Source: Amoebophrya sp. A120
Lineage: Eukaryota; Sar; Dinophyceae; Syndiniales; Amoebophryaceae
Assembly: GCA_905178155.1 (NCBI GenBank)
Contig: CAJINV010000003.1
Span: forward strand, 7,921,882 to 7,985,881
Length of the DNA: 64,000 nt
Reading direction: 5' to 3'
Part shown: in pieces, positions 48,625 through 60,703 of the stretch
Position numbering within the stretch: the stretch's first letter is position 1
Layout of the letters: each line of letters opens with the position of its first letter
Program-made: the position numbers and the translations under genes
Notes under the pieces: generated by a model
The model's database searches: none
Told to the model about the DNA's origin: nothing
The model's input: the letters and a program-made list of their open reading frames with translations, nothing else

Positions 48625-49779
48625 TCTGGCTGCAGTAGTTTTTCGCAAATTCTTGCCCAGTCAGTAGGTGCAGCTTCTATGGGAATATACGAACTTTTTG
48701 TTGTGCTCTCCAGAAATTTTTAGAAAAATATAGATTCCGATTCAATTGCGAAGACAAGAATGACGGAGCGAATGAATGAATGACTTAAGTACCCAAGAAC
48801 TGGGGGGGGTCTTGATACAGGAGAGAAGGTAGGTCAAACAGAATATAGAAAGATAGAAAAGTCGCGGAGAGTGGGGCAAACTTTTTGTTCGGAGGGACGC
48901 CTGCGTGACGGAGAAATTACAGGCGAAAATTCTATAGAGTAAGGTCTACAACAATTGACCTGTGATACCCGCAGCGCAGAACTCTGCCGCATGGTGTTGG
49001 TTTCGAATCCGAAATCGGGATGAAAAAACATACTTGGTTTCGTAAAGAACCGACGTTTCTGAGAGTGCAGGCACACCGAACGTTTTCGAGTAGATACGAC
49101 AACGCGCGAACAGAAGTTACAAGTCAAACACGTGCAACACGTGTTCGCCATGCGCCTGCTGCTGCCTACGCGATACGCCAATAGATACCCGGCAATTTGG
49201 AAAACGATTTACAAACCCTGGTGGCAGAGACAGCACGATTCATTTCGATTAGCTTCTGGCACACAGATGTGCGCTTACGTTCTAGCCCTTTTCTACCTGT
49301 AGCTGATGTGACATAAAACCAGAGTATTCAATTGACAAAACGAAGAACTAATGGGAAGGAAAAAAAGTGCTCTCATCAGGCAAACTGCAAAAACTCCGGA
49401 AAGCTTTCATTCCAGTGAGTCTTGCGGCGCCGGGAGGTAAAATGCCCAATCATAGACCTGCTTTCGTTATTATTGTAGTTGGACTCAGCTCGAAATCCGA
49501 AAACCTGACAAATAAACCATTCTCGAAAGTAATACGGAATCTCCATCGCATTGTGGCGCATGCGATCGAAGCTCGAAAAACCATATGCTTCTACAATCAT
49601 AAATACGAAATGAATTAGTTGTACATCGATTATTACATCAGCGACTTAGTGTACCATACCCCACCAAAAACGATAGCATAAAGAAAACTTTTGCGTGGCA
49701 AACTTTGGCCCGGCTCGCTCTCTCCTTCGTCGGTCAGCGCGCGTTCTGGCGCTACTTGGCCGTCGATGAAATAAAACAC
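48625..49779. other. Intergenic, no confirmed gene
   Basis: Two minus-strand stretches look mildly protein-like: 49145-48840 (MANTCCTCLTCNFC, Cys-rich) and 49560-49480 (MRHNAMEIPYYFREWFICQ, followed by a GTTTTC donor). Neither could be joined to a gene. Confidence 0.35.
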
Positions 49780-52700
49780 TCAACAAATGAGTTTCACTGC
49801 CTTCTTTCCCGTTGGTTGATTATCCAAGGTTTGCTTCGCGGCGTCGCTCATTTGGTCCTCGGCGAGCACGTTCTTCCAGGCCTGGAAATTGATTTCGGGA
49901 AAGCAACACGTGTTTTCACGCTCCTAAATCCTGTTTTCTCCACGCTTTGCGCCAAAGTCGCGCACGACCTCCAGTGGCTCATCTTTATCTTGCGAACAAA
50001 ATCGACATGCACATGTTGCAAGGGGCCAAAAAAGAAAAGTAGTATACCTTGACGATTTTTGAGACCTGAAGCGGCGATACGACACCAACGCTCTGGAGCT
50101 GGTTGCTCAAAACAAGTTGCGTGAACTGTTGCCCATCGATCCCTCGCATGTCCACCGCGCCACACATCTGGTCTTTTATTTTTTCGGGGACAAACGCGTC
50201 CGGCAGACTCTTAATCCAGTCTATTACCTTCCCCGGACTCTTGCCACCCGCACGGGAGTTCGCAGGTATATTTGGCGGGGGTGGATTCGGCTTGGGTGCT
50301 ATCCTCTGCAAAAAAAGTTTTCCCGGCCAATCAAGAATAGAATACATTCGAGGTTTACTGCCTATGCAAGCGCCTGATGTACATCTTCATCAGAACAGGA
50401 GTTGATCTATGCCATCGTGATAGCAGTCGAATCTATAAACTCACAAAGTGCGTTCTGTGCTACATTTTTCTGCTCAGGATCGAATTCTGCAGCTTGTCGC
50501 AACACCATAAAAGTATAATGCGCTGCTGTAGCTGCGTCAACCTAAGACCTCAAGGAGACATCATGAAGCGTGCTTGGCTAGGTCGTGGGAGACTTTATGC
50601 ACAGGATAGCCGCCTTGGGCTGTGGTTGCGCGCGCGTGCTGGGCTGTGCTTTTTCTTCTGCGCGATGCACTTGTCGAATTTCCTCGCTTTCGTCGAAGGA
50701 CGGATTGAATCGCTTCTCTCGCCCCTGGCCGGTGTTACCTGGGTCGGTAGAAACAGGGAGCTGAAACGCCGACGCACGACTTAACACAAAGACAACACCA
50801 TCCGTTCATGATACGAAATTCGTTACAGCGAGCTTGGCGCGTTCCGCGACGGAGGGAGCAGGGGCCCGATATACAAAGAAATCGGAATGAAGATCCAAGG
50901 TGGTGAAATAAATCTAATGTGTACTATTTGCACTGGAACAACAGAAAATACGACAAACGTAAATTAATACCCCGGCTCGACGACGTGCGCCCAGTTTCCT
51001 TTTGGTCGTCTTGGTCCCGGACCGCCATAGCCTGGCTTCGGAAATCATCCATCGCAAATACGAGAGCCTCAACAAAATTTCAACAGCGGAATATTCGCCG
51101 TTCTCTTGCGGCTAGAACGTACGGGAAGCAAGTAGTGTCCAACTACATCCTCGCAGGCGCATGAAACCTCAAGAACATTGGCAGAAACACATGGTAGCAA
51201 CACTGAGCAAGACTGATCATTTCGATCCTTATTTCCTGAGACCCTCAATCATTTGCGGGGCACACTGATGTGCAGACGCTGGAAGTTCGTCGAAAGGGTT
51301 TCCCGGCCTCTGTGCGGGCGGACAGGTATGGAGTAGAAAAACTACGCTTGCGCTAAGTAATAAATTCGGGGACGTCCGCAAAACTAGGGAAGTAGATGTC
51401 GACGACCATGCAAGAAGCACAGACAGCGGAGCTACGGCCCCGCACCTGACGGGTTTCCGTACTTTTCATCACGTTCCTTTCGCTAGTGCCCCACAAGGAA
51501 GTATGCACACACGCTAGGAATTTTTCTGTGCGGTAAGGCGGTTGTTTCTCTCCTTCCGCGGGAAGCTGCTGGTGAAGGAGGGTACCCTGGAGCGACTGCG
51601 GAACGCCCGGCTGCGTCGGCACCCCGCCGCCTCCCCCGGACTGCATCTGCGGTCGCTGTCCGCGCTGCTGCGGCTGCGGCGCGCCCGCGTGTATTGGTGG
51701 CGCGTTGGGATCAAATCTGTGGAATCAAGGTGACAATGTTAATGCAGCAAAACAAACCAAATCATCAAAAGACGCTTGCGCGTCATAAACCGAAGAGGAA
51801 AGATTCAAGAGCTCGCGTTATCCAATATCGTACGGATCTCCGCTTTATCAGGTGTAACAGATCCTTCTTTCTTGTTGTGTAACCACGACTCTGCTTGGCA
51901 TTGCTGCAGAAATGTGTACGAGTGTGCAAAAATATTAATCAGATACAACTAAATGGTCCTCCAGATGCAAACTGTGACGCGCGGCGTGAGCGAATCGCGC
52001 ATGCAAACTGTGACGCGCAGCGATCCGGGTCTCCAAATGAAAATGAGTTGAGTAAGGAGGATTCGTTACACCCGATATGACAATGCGACCACCCAATTGC
52101 GGACCCGCTGGCGGACCCCCGGGCGGTCCACGGGGTTGCTTATTCTGCATCAGGGGGGGGCCCTATCAAACCCAAAAAAGCTAGCAGGATATACCCGGAA
52201 TGCTAAAATAAAATCCGCCATGGCTGAGCCTGTCTAGCATGCTCTTTTTCAGGATATAAAGATTTTTCTGTAAACATTACAGGTGTGACCAACTAGTTTT
52301 TTCCTGTGGGATAAGCCTTGACTTCCGCCTGCGCCGCCGCCTCCGTGACCACGCCCTTTGTCGCTCTGCTGGGCCGGGCGGAGCAAATCTCGCGAGCCCG
52401 GATACATTTGTGCCTTGTCGAGGCCAGCCTGGTCACAAACTCGCTCAAACACTTTCCTGAGATGGAGTTTCACATTGTTCAATATCAGAATGACGCCACG
52501 ATTGACAAGTATGGTATATCATTGTCCCATCGTACTACATGAGTCCGATCGCTTTGCAGGATTGAAGGACAACAATTGGGTGGTCCGTAGATGCACAACC
52601 ACGGGGTAATTCAACGGCGGGCGGACAAATAACAATAAGTGGGATGCTTGAAAAATACCTCGGCAAGTCCGCAAGCTCCTTCATTTGCTCGGTTAGTGCA

Positions 52701-54920
52701 CGATTTCGTGATTCCGCCATGTCCAGGCTATTCTTATACTGGTCTCGTTCCTCTTCGGCCTTCCTTGCCCGCTGCTCTCCGAGCTCCAGGTCTGCTCGCC
52801 TGGTATGCAGTTTTGTGAAATTTCATTGCGCTCCGCCACGTATTTCCAACTTCTACTTCTTGATTCATTCTGTTGCCTCTTTCTCGCATGAAAACCACGG
52901 AAGCTGAATATATTTTCTGCCGTACAAAAACTCGAGTCGCTACACCCGGTAAGGAGCACCTAGTGGTACGCAAAAATTAAGGTGATTATACAATTTTTGG
53001 ATCTGCTGCGCCATGCGCAGAGTTTCTTCGCGATGCGCAGCGTCTACATCCGCAGGGCCTCTCTGCTGCTGATGCCGGTTCGAACTGCTGAACGTGGTGT
53101 TGAGCCGTATCCTATCCATTGATGAAACTGTCGCAGCTAGTCGAAATATCATACATGCACATGGCGTCTAAGTCTAAAAACACATGCGCACTTTTCTAAA
53201 ACACGCACCGACTGAAACGCGATACCTTCATGCAAAAACCATGTAAAAACGCGTAACTTTTATCGTGTCTATCGTGCTGCCAGAAATAAACTATGCGACT
53301 GCGATATTCCTTTTTCCCCTTGATACGGATCATTGGTGCTCACGGTTGCATTGAGACGGGGATCCAGCTGCACCTGTGAGCCGTCATCCAGCTGGTGCAT
53401 CTGTTATTTCAGGTGTTATTGTTCTTGGTTTTCTACGTGCCGCACGGTGGCTCGGAAACAACAGGTGAAGCCAAAGAGAAGTAGGATAGCAATGAAGACA
53501 TTGATTCGCACACGTACTTCTAGATCAAGTTCTGCAGAAGTACTTCTTCGTGCAGTTCTTTCGCGAGAGGACGCAGAGTGACACTAAGTACCCGACTGGT
53601 CGGATTGCGACCTCCCGGGGGTCGCATCCCTGCTACCGGCATGTCGGGGGTCTGCTGCTCGGTGGCATTTCGGTTGGACCCTCCTCTCTGCGCGCCGGGG
53701 ATGTTGCCAGGACGGCACCGTATCCAACGCAAAAAATCGGTGAGTAAAGCAAAATTGTGTAGCGAACCTCGAATATTCGGACAGGAAAGCCATGACACCA
53801 TCATGGCTCATCCAGAAACAGAATTAGAACTATGTGCCCGCACACACATAATGAACAAATACACAGACATCCGTGGTCACATAGAGAAAGCCGGTATCGT
53901 GCTGTGGGGACCTCTTTAGACGAAACCGACATCAAGCGGGGGCCGCGGTCCCTTCGACAATATTCAACTTTAGACTCCCGATGTTCAACGAGCGTACGAT
54001 CTAATGTGATGTTCCTCGTGTCCGGAAAATCCTGGTGCCACACCTTCCTTATGCGCGAACCTGATTTTTGGTAAGATTGAAATTTTCAGTTTTACGTCAA
54101 CATCATCAAAGATTTGAAGCGTACTTCCAAAGAATTCTTTTCCGTGTAGTTGTTGACACCGTGCCTCGAGCGGTGAGATACCTATGCGACGACTTTGATC
54201 TCCAGTCACAACAAAGTATGATCACATCTAGCAAAACGGGTGGTCTGCATTACTGATAGAAACAAAAAGAAAAACTGTAATACAATGCAGCATGGTGAGG
54301 CCCTCGATGCCCATCTCCGTAAACGCCGATCAAAAGGAAAACTGGGAAAGAAGCCGCTGCAGATAATGAACGCATCAGAAGTTGTACATCTTTTGCGAGC
54401 TTCACATCTCCGAGAAACAGGTTGTTGCTATGCATGATATACCAAGTAGACGCGATTTGCCAGTAAGTAAAGCTCCTCAACGCGCCGCCGACAGCATTTT
54501 TATACATTTCCTTACGAAAGTAAAATTCCATTGGGGGAAACAAGGCCAAACGGCCTGCCCAGGGACATGGACATACTGCAAGTCACAACATGACCTTTGC
54601 GTGCCTCCAGTTATTTTAGTTCACTTCGATAGAAATTCGTGATTGTTCAGCATGCCGGAAAACGTGTGGCCGCCGATCTGGTGCGCTTTGACGCGTTGGG
54701 ACAGCAGAGAGAGGATGTCCCCCGGAATTATGTTCAGCATGGACGAGAGCCATTGCGACACTTGCGCGGGGTTGTGATTCATGACAACTCCTGCGTTGCG
54801 AAAGCTATTTCCGAGAATTGTACTGCCAGGCTGGTCGTTGCTGGCCCTTGTCTGCGGATCGACACGCCGCGTCCGCGATTCCACTCGCTCGTTCAAGTTG
54901 ATCAGGTAGACGACCTTCGC
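49780..54920 (-). CDS. Many-exon SAM-domain protein
   Basis: A chain of short protein-like exons on one strand, read as one gene; exon ends are approximate. From the 5' side: ~54920-54650 (VSQWLSSMLNIIPGDILSLL...HTFSGMLNNHEFL, first SAM-like domain), ~54155-54100 (EFFGSTLQIFDDVD), ~53720-53580 (Pro/Gly/Arg-rich), ~53400-53325, ~53120-52985 (Gln-rich helix), ~52810-52665 (coiled coil, RKAEEERDQYKNSLDMAESR), ~52470-52315 (VKLHLRKVFERVCDQAGLDK, then Gly-rich), ~52150-52090, ~51720-51500 (Pro/Gln-rich), 50764-50609, 50294-50058 (VIDWIKSLPDAF...IDGQQFTQLVLSNQLQSVGV, second SAM domain), ~50000-49930, and the last ending ...GKKAVKLIC at 49780. SAM domains mediate protein or RNA binding by self-association. 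The join over the introner at 50300 reads PKAAPKPNPPPP in frame. Could be two genes. Confidence 0.5.
50300..50608. mobile_element. Introner, 309 bp (largest), diverged
   Basis: Ends TATCCTCTGCAAAAAAAGTT and, reversed, TATCCTGTGCATAAAGTCTC. Flanks GGTGC and GCCGC agree at only three of five bases, so the insertion is probably old. Frame across it is kept. Confidence 0.78.
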
Positions 54921-55785
54921 CGCAACTCTTATTTCTTCTTTCGTTCACGTGCAAAGCCGAAGGTCGACCAACCTCGCAAGGATTGATCTTATTTGCGACC
55001 AGCGGCGTATTTACTTCTTCCCCGCTCGGCGACTGCTGCGGCCTGGCCCAAGAAGCAGCGAACGAACATTATTGGCAGGCCCGGCGCCATCTTCAAAAAA
55101 CGCAACGTGTGCTTGATCCAAAAAACACGCGCCAACACGTTCACACAGGCACGGCGATAACACTTCCCCTCCTTCACACACGAACTCTGTATTTACAAAC
55201 ACAAGAAATTTGCTACCGGAATCACGACCGCTACGTGCTACAAAATTATGCTGGCCGCGCACCTACCACCTATTCTTGTTTACACAACCTCAAGAGGCTT
55301 CTTGCCATATCCAGTCACATCACGAACCAGGAAATTATGAAGTAGAGAACATCAGAGGGCTACAGCCGCAACACTTGCACTTCCACGGCGATTAGAAAGA
55401 TGCACAACATTCATACGTACGCAAACGCACACACACCAAGCACTGCGACACTACAAGATGACATTGTTTTGAAAACTAGGCTGCGTCACTCCTTTTACAG
55501 TGTGTCTTCCTGGCCTGTGCACTGGGAAAAGCCCATCTATCATCCTGAAACTTCTGGAACACAGAAGCGACAGGTAAATCGTTTTGAACATGTGGAAGTA
55601 CATCTAACATGGCAGGACACCGGGGCGTTTCAGTTGCAGCGGCCAGGCGGAAGGCCAATTGCTGGCGGTGTATGTTGACGAAAGTGGACATAGCAACAGG
55701 AAAAGCGAAACGTGGAAGTAGAGTCTCTGAAGACGAATTTCTTGCATCCGATACGTAGTATAGTATTTATCGCATCTCGCAGCAG
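54921..55785. other. Intergenic, no gene seen
   Basis: No start exon for the SAM gene could be fixed here. Open frames on both strands look random. Confidence 0.4.
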
Positions 55786-57661
55786 TCAGCCTGTGGATGC
55801 GGAACCATCCTCCTGGTCCAAAACTTGAATGGTTGCACCCGTCTGAACATAGAAGCACACCTCGCGCGCGTCGTCGTCCTCCGCAAACGGAAGGGCTATC
55901 GGGTCCCCGGGGTTCACTACAGCCAGTCGCATCTCCTTCACGGGAAGCAGCCGCTGAAAGCAATTGTGACAGAAAGTTTTCAGCTCGGCGATGCTGATTG
56001 TGCCGGGGATCTTCTTGCGGAGCGGTGGCAGATGCAGTATCGAACCCCCGGCGGGCTGCAGCGTCAACTCCATCAAATTGGCTCCGAACGCACTGCCACC
56101 CTGAGAGTTTTGACAAATATCGACTGAGTTCATGCGCAGCGTCATCAAGAAATGACGGGCGTACTCGTCTGTCCCGCTCTCAAAGTGGAACAAAATTGCG
56201 TGATTGTACGAAAAAAAAATTTATACAGGTCCGCACAACTTTTTGCATTCGTACCGTGTTTTCCGCTGTTTTCTGATAGACAAAGCCCTCTCCGTGCACG
56301 GCTTCCAACCGCTTGCGATGGAGTTGCGCGGGATCCACGGCCTCTAAGATTTCGGAAATCGACCCGTTCGCCCACAAGGAGAGGAACATGCGTTCGGCGT
56401 TCACGCGCTCTCGGGATGTGATCTCCGACGCGTTCAAGCGATTCAGGGACGGCATGAGGGCGAGCACGATCTGGCGCAGGGCCTGCGCGTGCCCGATGGG
56501 GTTATCGGATACCACCAATTGCCTCAGGCCGGTGTGCGAGATCAACCACGCGATGGTCTTCCAGTCTCGAATCAGGTTGTTGCTGCACGAGACACTGGTG
56601 ACGGTTGGCGGGAGCGCCGCCCCCAACCGCAGCGTCTCGTCTGTGAGCTGGTTTCCGGACACGTTCACGCTGCGCAGACGCGGCAGCCGCTGCAGAACCT
56701 CGAGCGTCTGGTCCCAGCTCTGCAAGCAGTTGTCTTCCAGCTGCACGTGCGCGAGACAGGGCAGCCTCTCGGGAAGATCCTCCGCCAGCCTCTCCCAGCC
56801 GTTCGCGCGGACGTGGAGCTCCTCCAGCTCCGAAAACAGGTGCGTAGGCATGGCGTCCCAACCAACGCCCGTTTCGTTCAGCACGAGCGCGCGCAGGCTC
56901 GGACAGGGGGGTAGGGGTGTCCTACTTTCATCGAAGGCCGCTATACCGGAACCGTCGCTCGTGTCCGGGTTTGACGAGGGGTTTGCCGTAGGACCCGGTG
57001 TTGACGCCTTCGCGATGGTGGGTCGTGCGAGACGGTTCCCGGTAACACTCAAAAACGCCAGCTGCGGGCAGCCCGTCCAAATGTCGGCCAACGTGGACCA
57101 GCTAGTAATCAAATTGTGGTCAAGGGAGAGACGCTGCAGGTTTGGGAAAGCAAAACCTCCCCGAGCTGGGTCTGAAGATGCAGACCCGATCGCAGCACTA
57201 CTAGTACAACTGCGCTGCAAGCAATTGCGGCTGTCCCCAATGAGGCAGCTGGAAAGATTGATTTCGCACAGGGACTGAAAGTTCTGCATGCGCGCAACCA
57301 CTTCTGCGCGTCCGACAAACTCGACGGACCGGGACCGAGCTTTCGCGTGGTCGTGAAACTCCAGGGGAACCTCTTCGTCGGAGTACTTGGATTGCAAGGC
57401 TTCGCCAAAAGACAGTGGCGGCGAAACCTTCTGTACCTTCACGAAACTACCCGTCTTCTCTGGACAAGTGAATCGCCGAATGCCGTTGTGCGTGCCATCA
57501 TGCTTCCCCTTGCCCACTTCGTCGTACTCCACCCCGAACCACCGGTCCTCTCCCTGCCCGGGCAAGACTTCGGGTCCCCAGCGGATGGTCGCCAGGTTTC
57601 CCCCCACATAGAGACGGCTGCCCACCTCGAGCTCCGCGGCGCTTGGCGTGTCATCTACCAT
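55786..57661 (-). CDS. TBCE: Tubulin-folding cofactor E (TBCE)
   Basis: Exon 1 57661-56255 and exon 2 56178-55786; the 76-bp intron starts GTACGA and ends TTTGAG (phase 0), giving 599 residues, a little longer than human TBCE (~527). Domains: CAP-Gly at ~10-80 (DRWFGVEYDEVGKGKHDGTH, with GKHDG for the tubulin-tail-binding GKNDG), leucine-rich repeats at ~110-420 (LQRLSLDHNLITSW, LAFLSVTGNRL, LEELHVRANGW, LRSVNVSGNQL), then a C-terminal ubiquitin-like domain in exon 2 (MRLAVVNPGDPIALPFAEDD). With cofactors B, C and D it takes alpha-tubulin from prefoldin/CCT into alpha-beta dimers. The intron ends resemble worn introner ends (TGCAAAAAGTTGTG). The start ATG is the first in frame and directly precedes CAP-Gly. 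Confidence 0.93.
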
Positions 57662-58123
57662 AGTGTACTTCTTTCTAGTACGTCTAACGCTGAAAAAGTC
57701 TAGCTGAGTCGATTGTCGGTGTCGAACGAATCAATAGTACCTATCCAGGCAGAAGATAAAACTCCTAAAAGATTCGTGTTTGTCTGATGTGAAACGTCCT
57801 GCTGGCTCTGAGATTCTGTGCAAGGAGAAAAATCAATCCCAGGTGCCAAAGAGCAGGCTTCCGAAAAGACAGACTTTTTCAAAAATGGCCGTCTGCGACA
57901 GCGACAGGGATCAAGCAGTTGCGTTCGAACCAGAAAACGAGAACACTGCCGTTGAAGTTTGGCGAACACTGAATCAGTCTTTGCATCTCTACAACCTCGG
58001 ATAGTGCCGGAACACACATCAAGTCGATGTGTCACGGTACACATGGCGTCCCTTCTTGTGAGCAGCGTGAAAATCAACGTGGGTGATATAATTAAGAGGA
58101 AGTGTATACAGCAAGTAGCCAAA
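57662..58123. other. Intergenic, no gene seen
   Basis: Spacer between the TBCE start and the galactosidase stop. No supported frame. Confidence 0.5.
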
Positions 58124-60028
58124 TCATGTGAAAACTTCTGCATCTTCTGCCGGAAATTCATTTTCCGCGAGACGCAGCGCACCGTCGCCGCGACCACGCA
58201 TTGCTTGGAGGATTAAGAACGTGCTTCCGCGTGGCGGAATCTGGACCACATAATCCTGTTCGATAGTACGCAATGGCCTAGTGGATCCGCCGATCGGGAC
58301 GCTGACGCTCGGCGGAGCAGAGTCCGCTTGTGTCAAAAATTTCTTGTTCCACACGTCGAAAACCGCAAAACGCGTTCCGGGGACTGCTACAGCACCGAAG
58401 AGTCGCTGCAGCACAGCCGGGCCGAAAGTGAATGGATGCGCACCCCGCTGGTCGGCGTTGATGAGTAAAACTGCCTGGCGCCCCAATATAGTATCTTCTT
58501 CTGAAGCTTTGAGTGAATCTTTTCCGAAAAGCGATTCCAAGACGCTCATATGGTGCGAATGCGATAGGCTTCGATCGTATGTTGGAGAGGTCCTGCCATG
58601 TCCCGCGGACGATGCGTTCTTGTTCGCATCGTTTCTTACGGGTAGCTGCTTTGCCCAGAGCTGCAACGTGTTTGCTGACGAGGGGGCCTGCACCTTGACG
58701 GCAACACACCGCTCGTTTTCCATCGCCGGCCCAACTCGCTGCAACAGTCGACCCGTGCCCGGCGACACGAAAAACTGCCGGGCCGCTTGGCAATCGCCCC
58801 CGATTTCGAAACCGCCCTCCGACGGGCGCAAACAAGCCGACGAGACCGACACAGAACGAAAATACCCGGTCTCCGCATCAAGCACAAAGTCCGACACGCC
58901 GTGATCACCACAGGGAACCAGTATTGCAAGCTTCGGATCCGTTCCTTGCTGTGCCCGGAGACAGAAGTCCTGGTCGGACTCGGGGTCGGGCCGCCACCGC
59001 GGTCGCTGCGCGCCATCCAGCCGCCAGCCGGCTTGCTCCGACGCAAAGGGATCGCACGGGACGCTCCAGAGAAAGAGCGTGTTAGGAAGCGGCTCCCAGG
59101 AATAAATCAGCCTTCCCGCGTCGCCACTGTACAATTGATTCACTGCAATGGCAAGCTCGTTCCGAACGATTCCGCCGACCCGTTGCACTTTCGCACGGTC
59201 CCGGAGATCAAACGAAAGCACCAACGGACTCGATGTAACGCACCACGCCGCGAAGTGCGTCCGGTCAAAGCGGTCCTGTTCCACGGCGGCGGTGCCCGCG
59301 AAATTACCTACCTCCAGCATATCGGGGTAATTCCAGCACCCGGGTTCGCCTTCCGGCGCTCTCGCGACGCTCTGCAGGTTCAAAAACATCGCGCGCCAGT
59401 ACGGACCGATATCGCCACTGGTTCGGGCGAAATGGTACGGACACTGTTGCCCGAATCGCAGATCGTTTCCCCAGTGGCAGTTCTCCACGACGATCTTTCG
59501 TCCGGTCTTGCGAATCTCCGACAACCAGGTGGACAGGTTGGTGTTCTGCCCGCAGCCATCGAGTTTGATGCCATCGAACTCGTACTCAACGAGCGCACGC
59601 ACGTCGCCCTGCAGATTCCGAAGCGCTACGTCCGCGGGTAAGTTGTTCTCGGAGCAGATGCAGTTGTTTGCGTACCAGCCCGCGGTCAGGTTGTTCTGGT
59701 GTGCGAGCCGAGTTAGCGCCTTTAGGTCCGTGAAGCGCGACGCGTTAACGAGGGGTCGCCCGGCTTCGTCGTGAAAAGTCCCGTGCGCGCCGGCGCCGCA
59801 CAGTTGCCAATTATCGTCAAGGCCGACATCCCGGTACCCCGATGCCGCGAATTCCGCGGCAATCGCGGTTATGCTTTTCTCCATCACCGCCTGGTCTACG
59901 TCTCCCGAGTAGGCATTCCAACTGCGCCATCCCATTAGCGGAGTTGTAGCCAGACCGTCCGACAAGCCCCATGCGTCTTGCAGCGCGAGACCGAGCGCAA
60001 CGCGGGGAAGCTTTGTGACTCCGACCAT
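58124..60028 (-). CDS. GH27 alpha-galactosidase / alpha-N-acetylgalactosaminidase
   Basis: 634 residues in one exon from the ATG at 60028. The catalytic barrel opens with TTPLMGWRSWNAYSG (residues 28-42), VGLDDNWQL, GWYANNCICS, then the nucleophile in GIKLDGCGQ (Asp157) and the acid/base in RTSGDIGPYW (Asp206), both intact, and CWNYPDMLEVGN. GH27 enzymes retain anomeric configuration and release terminal alpha-galactose (or GalNAc) from glycans and glycolipids. The C-terminal half adds a beta-rich region, with an Asn/Ser-rich insert near residue 470 and a strand domain at ~540-620. The N-terminus only weakly resembles a signal peptide (VALGLALQDAWGL); a better signal may come from an upstream exon at 60117-60287. 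Single exon, no introner. Confidence 0.93.
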   Translation of the reverse strand: MVGVTKLPRVALGLALQDAWGLSDGLATTPLMGWRSWNAYSGDVDQAVMEKSITAIAAEFAASGYRDVGLDDNWQLCGAGAHGTFHDEAGRPLVNASRFTDLKALTRLAHQNNLTAGWYANNCICSENNLPADVALRNLQGDVRALVEYEFDGIKLDGCGQNTNLSTWLSEIRKTGRKIVVENCHWGNDLRFGQQCPYHFARTSGDIGPYWRAMFLNLQSVARAPEGEPGCWNYPDMLEVGNFAGTAAVEQDRFDRTHFAAWCVTSSPLVLSFDLRDRAKVQRVGGIVRNELAIAVNQLYSGDAGRLIYSWEPLPNTLFLWSVPCDPFASEQAGWRLDGAQRPRWRPDPESDQDFCLRAQQGTDPKLAILVPCGDHGVSDFVLDAETGYFRSVSVSSACLRPSEGGFEIGGDCQAARQFFVSPGTGRLLQRVGPAMENERCVAVKVQAPSSANTLQLWAKQLPVRNDANKNASSAGHGRTSPTYDRSLSHSHHMSVLESLFGKDSLKASEEDTILGRQAVLLINADQRGAHPFTFGPAVLQRLFGAVAVPGTRFAVFDVWNKKFLTQADSAPPSVSVPIGGSTRPLRTIEQDYVVQIPPRGSTFLILQAMRGRGDGALRLAENEFPAEDAEVFT

Positions 60029-60116
60029 TTCCTACCCGCTTTACAACAAGGGGGACGGGGGAGAGGCGTTCTGAGACTCGGCCGAACCGGCGGCGACTAC
60101 TGAAACTGCTGCATAC

Positions 60117-60287
60117 CTTGGCAACGGGCACGCACAAGCAATCGGGCGCTACGGTGCTAGTTGCTCCGCGGCTCGAAAGCGCAAAGAACACGGCAGCGAT
60201 TCGTGGCATCCAAAGGACGGCACGGGTCCCAATGGAGGCGATAGGCGCTGCGAAGGCAAGCACTACGAGTGGAGCCGACGCGGGCAT
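60117..60287 (-). CDS. Candidate first exon with signal peptide for the galactosidase
   Basis: Starts MPASAPLVVLAFAAPIASIG and continues through a second hydrophobic stretch (IAAVFFALSS), ending ...CVPVAK at a good donor, GCCAAG/GTATGC. It could splice (phase 0) to the CACAAAG acceptor at about 59991, inside the current N-terminus, adding a secretion signal. No transcript support, so this is inference. Confidence 0.3.
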
Positions 60288-60660
60288 GAGAATCGAGGCC
60301 GCGCCAAGGACAGCAGATTGGCGGCGCGACTCCGCCGAAAGGCCTCGCCGCTTCCCTGCAGCGTGCGCAAAGGAGCACGGGAGGAAAAGCTATACGCCCG
60401 ACCGTTGAAACGGTTATAGGGCCCGGGAATAGCGCGATAATGATAGGAGGATGCGCAAAGAGGGAAACAGGGCCCGATCAGGCGCACCGGCCGGCAGGCA
60501 CACACGGAACGTGCGGGAGGATTGCGCCCCGATCAGGAGGGGGGATGGGGCTCCCCCGAAGCCAGCACACAGGCTGGCAGCGCGGTCCGCGCAGCTCCAG
60601 ACCTGAATAGCACGCGTTGACTACCAAGAAGGGGTAGGCGGGTAGGTGGTTGGGTAGGAT
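60288..60660. other. G/C-rich stretch upstream of the galactosidase
   Basis: No gene seen. Composition is like the genes to the left, unlike the A/T-rich DNA that follows. Confidence 0.4.
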
Positions 60661-60703
60661 CGGGGGGAGGGGGGGNGGGGGGGGGGGGGGGGGGGGGGGG
60701 GGG
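60661..60703. repeat. G homopolymer run with one N
   Basis: About 40 G in a row with an undetermined base at 60676. Typical of low-quality homopolymer sequence or a patched assembly gap. Confidence 0.95.

Noticed and set aside
48980..49030. tRNA T-loop-like word GGTTTCGAATCC
   Set aside because: It has an extra base against the B box and no matching acceptor or anticodon stem upstream.
56313..57278. 321-residue plus-strand open frame
   Set aside because: Antisense of the TBCE leucine-rich repeats.
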